Source: Pseudomonadota bacterium (GTDB lineage: Bacteria; Pseudomonadota; Gammaproteobacteria; Burkholderiales; Gallionellaceae). Taken from it: a DNA stretch of 64,000 nucleotides. Location of the stretch: NCBI GenBank assembly GCA_021783995.1, contig JAJXTH010000001.1, forward strand, positions 103,274 to 167,273. Reading direction: 5' to 3'. The notes under the pieces are model-generated. The model searched no databases. It was not told where the DNA came from and saw only the letters and a list, made by a program, of their open reading frames with translations. Of this stretch, positions 60,158 to 64,000 are shown piece after piece; within the stretch, counting starts at the first letter, position 1; each line of letters opens with the position of its first letter. The position numbers were made by a program, and so were the translations under genes.

Positions 60158-60713
60158 GGCCTACCAGATGCGTCTTTCTGCCGAACAGCGCATACATGAG
60201 CACCGCCGGAACAAGATAAACCGCCGCGCTCGTGACATAAGGCACATAGTATTGCGCAACGCGCGAAGCGTATCCGGACCAGCTCATGTCCGCGAAACGT
60301 CCGGAAAAAACATAGAAGGCGCCATTGGAAATGGCGAATGCAGCGCTCACAGAAAAAAACGAAATAATTGAGAACGCACCCAGGCTGTGCAGCGTATCGC
60401 GATGTATCTGCGCATAGTAGCGGCCCGCATACCAGAGCACAGCGTAGGTTGGAATCAGGAACCAGTATGCAGGAGTCACGCAAAAATCGGACACCCCCAT
60501 GTGGGTGATCGCAACGTAATCGAGCAACCCGGCTTCGATGAGCAGCGCGCCGAAAAACAGGGGGCTTGCGATCAATGCACCCGCCAGCAGGAAGACGGCA
60601 AGCGATGCGTCAGGCATATGCAGGCTGCTTCCGAAGTGGTGCATGCGCGTTGCAGCCATCAGCGCAAAAAGGGCAAGGCCAGGCCAGAAATTTCTCATCA
60701 TCGTGTTCATCAT
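60150..60713 (-). CDS. Unknown integral membrane protein in the B12 operon
   Basis: 187 residues with about five membrane segments (near 8-22, 36-56, 57-73, 78-98, 111-133, 150-172) and no soluble domain. AGGAG lies upstream of a tandem ATG. Its place between btuB and cobO under the B12 riboswitch suggests corrinoid, cobalt or precursor transport, perhaps like the S component of an ECF importer, but no diagnostic motif was seen. Confidence 0.75.
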   Translation of the reverse strand: MMNTMMRNFWPGLALFALMAATRMHHFGSSLHMPDASLAVFLLAGALIASPLFFGALLIEAGLLDYVAITHMGVSDFCVTPAYWFLIPTYAVLWYAGRYYAQIHRDTLHSLGAFSIISFFSVSAAFAISNGAFYVFSGRFADMSWSGYASRVAQYYVPYVTSAAVYLVPAVLMYALFGRKTHLVGHA

Positions 60714-60776
60714 GACACTCCTTTCAAGATTAAGGCGCACTCGCGCACCATACCACAGCGCGCGAGCCGCCCGCAA

Positions 60777-62615
60777 TTACTGCTGGTAGTTCAGTCCCAC
60801 AAACAGCGTGCGTCCCAGCGTGTTATAACCGTAAACCTCGGAGTAGTTTCGGTTGAACACGTTGCCTATGCTGCCCAGCACGTTCAGATGTTTGTCGATC
60901 TGATAGCGAGCCGTCAGGTTCAGCAGCTGATACGCAGACAGAACAACGGGGGCCGACGTAAGCTGATTCGTGTCCTGGCGAGCGCCGCTGTATCGCACCT
61001 CGGCGCCTATGTTCAGCACGCCGAAATCGCGCGACAAGCCGAGATTGCCAAACTCTCTCGCCCTGCGCGGCAGGAGCTGGCCCGTCGTCGCGTCGACAGG
61101 ATTCTGGAATGTCGCAGCAGCATCCAGATGATACTCACCAAACACGCCGTTATAGCTGAGCTCCTGCCCCGAGATCCTCGCCTGATTGATGTTGGTGACC
61201 GAGGTATAGGATGCATTGAGGTCTATCAGGTCGCTGATGCGATTCTCGAAGTATATGAAATCGACGCGCTGCCCGTTTGATGAATAGTGCAGCCCGGCTT
61301 CCCTGTTCACGGAACGTTCGGGCTTCAGGTTGGGATTGCCCTGATACCCGAATGCCAGCGGCCAATACATATCGTCGAAAGTTGGCGCCTTGAACGCGTT
61401 GCTGATGCTGGCCGTTGCACGCAGACTGTTCGTCAGCGAAAGTCCGTACCCCAGAAGTCCCGTGTTGGCGATGCCGAAATCGGAATACCTGTCCTGTCGC
61501 AGGTTAAACTGCAGCTGATGCACGCCGAACTCTCCCACATACCCGCCCAGCATGCTGTTCACGTTGCGGCCGGTTTGCGTGAAGAGCGTATTGGATGTCA
61601 CGGCCTGATTCAAGTTTTCCACGGAAAGGCTCAACTGCTGCTTGTCAGCAATCTTGAAATTGTTCTGCCATGCCGCCTGATTGTTCCTTGTCTGGTAGCG
61701 CGAAATCTGCGCGCCATTTGTATAGGCGAGACTGTTGTCCACTCCCTGAGCCAGGCGCATCTGGCTGTGCCACATCCCGCTCAGCTGATCATCGTATGCC
61801 ATCGAATACTTGTCGATGTATTCAACCATATTATTGATGTCGGTCGGCAAACCGAATGCGTTGTCGTACGAAACATTTCCGCGCGTGCTGTAGACTGACG
61901 CTGTCAGTGCATGATCGTCATCGAAAGCATGCCTGACCTGCGCGTCAAGCGTGGTGTTGTCATAGCCGTTGTTGTTGGGGTTGGCGTTTGGCATGAGCGC
62001 CGGATTCATTGCAGACACCCCGTCTGTCTTCACATGCGCTGCATTCACGCTGTAGGAAGTCCCCTGCACGACGCCCGAGAGCCCGGCAGACATGTGCTGC
62101 GTCCCCTCGTTGCCTACGCCCGCGCTCGCATTGAAGGAAGGTGCGCCATGTCCCTGCTTGGTGAAAAGCTGGATCACGCCGCCTATCGCCTCCGAGCCGT
62201 AAAGGCTGCTGACGTTGCCGCGCACGATTTCGATGCGCTCTATGCTGTCCAGCATCAGGTGCTCGATGGCGGTCGAGCCCAGCGTTGCGGAATCGATGCG
62301 CACGCCATCCAGAAGCACAAGCACCTGATCGGAATTCGTCCCGCGCATGAATATGCCGGCTGCCGAGCCCAGACCGCCGCTTTGCGCGACTTCGATGCCA
62401 GCCACCGAGCGCAGCAGCGTGGCGACGTCTGTTGCGCCTGAATTCTTGATGTCCTGTTCGGTCAACACCGTGGTGTCGGCGATGGTCTTGTCGATTGCCT
62501 GCGGCATGCGCGAAGCAGTGACGACGATCTCCTCCATGTCCGGCGTGTCTGCAAAGGTTGCGAAGGGAAATGCAATCGCGCCGAAAAGCGCGATGTTGAT
62601 GGTTCTGCGTTTCAT
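60777..62615 (-). CDS. btuB: TonB-dependent outer-membrane cobalamin receptor BtuB
   Basis: 612 residues: signal peptide ending FATFA, TonB box EEIVVTA (28-34), plug domain with SGATDVATLLRSVAGIEV and VLVLLDGVRI, then a 22-strand-type barrel. The C-terminus ends VGLNYQQ, i.e. not the usual aromatic last residue. Controlled by the upstream riboswitch. Corrinoid specificity is inferred from context. Confidence 0.92.
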   Translation of the reverse strand: MKRRTINIALFGAIAFPFATFADTPDMEEIVVTASRMPQAIDKTIADTTVLTEQDIKNSGATDVATLLRSVAGIEVAQSGGLGSAAGIFMRGTNSDQVLVLLDGVRIDSATLGSTAIEHLMLDSIERIEIVRGNVSSLYGSEAIGGVIQLFTKQGHGAPSFNASAGVGNEGTQHMSAGLSGVVQGTSYSVNAAHVKTDGVSAMNPALMPNANPNNNGYDNTTLDAQVRHAFDDDHALTASVYSTRGNVSYDNAFGLPTDINNMVEYIDKYSMAYDDQLSGMWHSQMRLAQGVDNSLAYTNGAQISRYQTRNNQAAWQNNFKIADKQQLSLSVENLNQAVTSNTLFTQTGRNVNSMLGGYVGEFGVHQLQFNLRQDRYSDFGIANTGLLGYGLSLTNSLRATASISNAFKAPTFDDMYWPLAFGYQGNPNLKPERSVNREAGLHYSSNGQRVDFIYFENRISDLIDLNASYTSVTNINQARISGQELSYNGVFGEYHLDAAATFQNPVDATTGQLLPRRAREFGNLGLSRDFGVLNIGAEVRYSGARQDTNQLTSAPVVLSAYQLLNLTARYQIDKHLNVLGSIGNVFNRNYSEVYGYNTLGRTLFVGLNYQQ

Positions 62616-62619
62616 GATT

Positions 62620-62670
62620 TTTCCTGAATGAATTCCAAGCGTCCCCGTTGGAATATGATCAATCAGGAAA
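62620..62670 (-). promoter_or_regulatory. SD-sequestering hairpin ahead of btuB
   Basis: In the transcript TTTCCTGA pairs perfectly with TCAGGAAA, which contains the btuB Shine-Dalgarno, and an inner stem TTCCAA/TTGGAA closes a nine-base loop. It lies between the riboswitch and the ATG and looks like the expression platform for translational control. Confidence 0.65.
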
Positions 62671-62732
62671 TATGCGCGCGGCGTAGCCTCGCTTTCGACA
62701 TGCCACCCGCATATCTCCCGTCCATGCTTCAA

Positions 62733-62920
62733 GGCCGGTATCCGGGCTCACGAGTCTTGGCTTGCCGCCTTCCCATGATTGCTCACAGTGGCATGATGGC
62801 AAACCCACACTCGACGACCGTTGCGGGGGCAGCTCAGGCTTTGCCGTGCCCATTTGGCACAACGCACCTGCTTCCCGTTTAACCAGGCTGCAAAGCAGTC
62901 CTGGCACCTCAAAACGGCAG
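62733..62920 (-). promoter_or_regulatory. Cobalamin riboswitch
   Basis: Aptamer core motifs in transcript order: GGGAAGCAGGTG (62876-62865), CTGCCCCCGCAACGGT (62833-62818), GCCACTGT (62792-62785), GGGAAGG and a final GCCCGGATACCGGCC. These are the hallmark B12-box elements. About 117 bases separate it from btuB. Confidence 0.93.
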
Positions 62921-62934
62921 GCACTCTACCACTC

Positions 62935-62963
62935 ATCATGCAGCAAGGCAAACGACTCATCAA
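62935..62963 (-). promoter_or_regulatory. Promoter of the riboswitch-btuB operon
   Basis: TTGATG (62963-62958), 17-base spacer, CATGAT (62940-62935), start expected near 62928, just upstream of the riboswitch. Its -35 lies one base from the -35 of the divergent zapB-like promoter. Confidence 0.6.
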
Positions 62964-62964
62964 T

Positions 62965-62994
62965 TTGACTTGCCTGCGCTTTACAAACTATATT
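62965..62994 (+). promoter_or_regulatory. Promoter of zapB-like gene, leaderless arrangement
   Basis: TTGACT (62965-62970), 18-base spacer, TATATT (62989-62994), followed six bases later by the ATG, so transcription should begin at or next to the start codon. Confidence 0.65.
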
Positions 62995-63000
62995 AGCGGG

Positions 63001-63201
63001 ATGGAAAATGAACTCAACGCCCTGGAGAGCAAGCTCACGCAGCTGATACAAGTCAGCGGCCAACTGCGCCGGGAAAACCACCAGCTGCGCCAGGAACTGG
63101 CGCAGGCTCTGAGCCACAACAGACTGTGCAGCGACAAGGTAGACAACGCCAAGGCACGGCTCGAAAAACTGCTATCCACCCTACCCGAAGAACTATCATG
63201 A
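63001..63201 (+). CDS. Small coiled-coil protein, ZapB-like (TIGR02449-like)
   Basis: 66 residues, MENELNALESKLTQLIQVSG onward, with an unbroken heptad-like pattern of Leu/Gln predicting a coiled coil. Small coiled-coil proteins directly upstream of zapA in related bacteria are thought to assist Z-ring assembly. Its stop overlaps zapA (ATGA). No Shine-Dalgarno; see promoter. Confidence 0.85.
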   Translation: MENELNALESKLTQLIQVSGQLRRENHQLRQELAQALSHNRLCSDKVDNAKARLEKLLSTLPEELS

Positions 63202-63503
63202 GCAAGAACACGCTGGACGTGACGATACTCGATCGCGAATTGCGCATCGCCTGTCCGGAAGAAGAACGCCAGGGGCTGCTCGATGCAGTCACTTACCTGA
63301 ACAGGAAAATGACCGAGATACGCGATGGCGGCAAGACTGCGAACGTCGAGCGAATCGCGATCATGGCTGCGCTCAACATCACGCACGAACTGCTTTCGAT
63401 GAAAGTCGGAAAAGGGGTTGACCTCGGCGATCTTGCGCGTAGAATGAACGCCATGCAGACCGCAATCGATCAGGCGCTCGCCGAACAGGATACACTGTTC
63501 TGA
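63198..63503 (+). CDS. zapA: Cell division protein ZapA
   Basis: Cross-links FtsZ filaments at midcell. 101 residues: N-terminal globular part TLDVTILDRELRIACPEEE and a C-terminal coiled coil ending IDQALAEQDTLF. Coupled to the upstream coiled-coil gene by a four-base overlap; followed by 6S RNA, the usual neighbour. Confidence 0.94.
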   Translation: MSKNTLDVTILDRELRIACPEEERQGLLDAVTYLNRKMTEIRDGGKTANVERIAIMAALNITHELLSMKVGKGVDLGDLARRMNAMQTAIDQALAEQDTLF

Positions 63504-63507
63504 TCGT

Positions 63508-63700
63508 CTCCCAATTCGAGTTGCACCCTGCGGTGTTCGTCAGACCCATATATTCTTTGAACCAAGTAACATTGCAGGTTGCAACCCACAAGCCGCTGTT
63601 GTGAACGTCCCCTGCGGATGATCCTGATGCGGCAGGGAAGCGACCGTCTTGAACCTAAAGGTTCGAGATGCCGGGTCAACGGCACAGGCGGGGGGCTTTA
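63508..63700 (+). ncRNA. ssrS: 6S RNA
   Basis: Regulator that mimics an open promoter and binds sigma-70 RNA polymerase. Directly after zapA; carries the betaproteobacterial-type 5' element CCCTGCGGTGTTCGTCAGAC, a central region, and a 3' arm with CTTGAACCTAAAGGTTCGAG and GGCACAGGCGGGG pairing back to the 5' end. Ends are approximate. Confidence 0.8.
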
Positions 63701-63706
63701 TTCCTG

Positions 63707-63731
63707 GTGCGACCGAAAGGTCGCACTTTTA
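63707..63731 (+). terminator. Terminator after 6S RNA
   Basis: Perfect eight-base stem GTGCGACC and GGTCGCAC with a GAAA loop, followed by TTTTATTT. Confidence 0.85.
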
Positions 63732-63986
63732 TTTGTGCGGGCAGATACGGCATACCTTGCTGTATATACGTACGTTTGCGTGGAGTCCAACTTGAGCGGG
63801 AAGTTGGACTGGACGACTGCTCAACAAGACGCCCCGATACAAATTTGTGAAGCACGCTGGCAATCAATGTCTGATATCACTCTTGTCCAAAACAGGATTT
63901 CAAATCAGCGTGACGTTGGGTCATCCAAAGGTGTAAGGTAATCGTGTATCGCCAAACACACCATGCCCATCCAAAGGAGACCCAAC
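63732..63986 (+). other. Intergenic region with inverted and direct repeats
   Basis: No gene seen. It holds a perfect 10-base inverted repeat AGTCCAACTT/AAGTTGGACT (63784-63810, seven-base loop), and near its end a nested pair: acgttgggt (63913) inverted to acccaacgt (63980), and a direct repeat catccaaagg (63922 and 63968). The second catccaaagg contains the AAGGAG-type ribosome-binding site of the next gene. Confidence 0.55.
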
Positions 63987-64000
63987 GTGAAAGCATCATG
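63987..64000 (+). CDS. Start of a gene cut by the right edge
   Basis: A GTG codon at 63987 preceded by AAAGGAGACCCAAC begins MKAS before the window ends. Product unknown. The usual partner of 6S RNA in other bacteria (5-formyltetrahydrofolate cyclo-ligase) normally starts differently, but four codons cannot decide. Confidence 0.5.

Overview
The window looks like a chromosomal segment of a betaproteobacterium, probably in the Nitrosomonadales/Gallionellaceae neighbourhood. The reasons are the layout S10 operon - str operon - rpoBC - tufB/tRNA, the mlaFEDCB-ibaG-murA-hisG order, a DUF3683-type flavoprotein, a PhoB/PhoR pair and a zapA-6S RNA junction. The lineage below class level is an inference from gene order and protein style only. 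No insertion sequence, prophage or CRISPR array was seen.

Region 1 (1-21.8 kb, all minus strand) is the translation/transcription core. Read in the direction of transcription it runs from a strong promoter (about 21.83 kb) through tRNA-Tyr, tRNA-Gly, tRNA-Thr, tuf, tRNA-Trp, secE, nusG, rplK, rplA, rplJ, rplL, rpoB, rpoC, rpsL, rpsG, fusA, a second tuf, rpsJ, rplC, rplD, rplW, rplB, rpsS, rplV and a truncated rpsC. The two tuf genes appear identical in the coding region. The spacers hold terminators or attenuators, an L10-type leader, and several long RNA hairpins, one of which is held together largely by G-U pairs.

Region 2 (21.8-32 kb) has hisD, hisG, murA, ibaG and the Mla phospholipid transporter. 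Between hisD and hisG lies a two-gene insertion: a soluble, internally duplicated sensor fused to CheW, with a sigma-54 promoter matching the consensus, and a small secreted charged protein.

Region 3 (32-50.9 kb) is mixed: a PhnD-like binding protein overlapping a HAMP-PAS-GGDEF-EAL protein, a YihY membrane protein, wrbA, a group II truncated globin, phospholipase A, an RNA 2',3'-cyclic phosphodiesterase, a 1270-residue flavin/iron-sulfur/CCG oxidoreductase, an unrecognised 527-residue protein, phoR-phoB with a Pho box, a sodium:solute symporter with a His-rich tail, a 2-Cys peroxiredoxin and msbA.

Region 4 (50.9-62.9 kb) handles cobalamin. A cobalamin riboswitch with an SD-sequestering hairpin precedes btuB, an unknown membrane protein, cobO, cobB, bluB, cbiB, cobD, cobQ, cobU and cobT on the minus strand; cobS and cobC lie on the plus strand. 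Only late steps and uptake are here; no corrin-ring genes are in the window. The right end carries a zapB-like gene, zapA, 6S RNA and the first codons of another gene.

Three plus-strand genes (wrbA, the 527-residue gene, the zapB-like gene) have a -10-like hexamer ending six bases before the ATG, suggesting leaderless transcripts. The strongest candidates for undescribed biology are the sigma-54-driven tandem-sensor CheW protein, the PhnD/GGDEF-EAL pair, the G-U hairpin between nusG and rplK, and the unknown membrane protein of the B12 operon.
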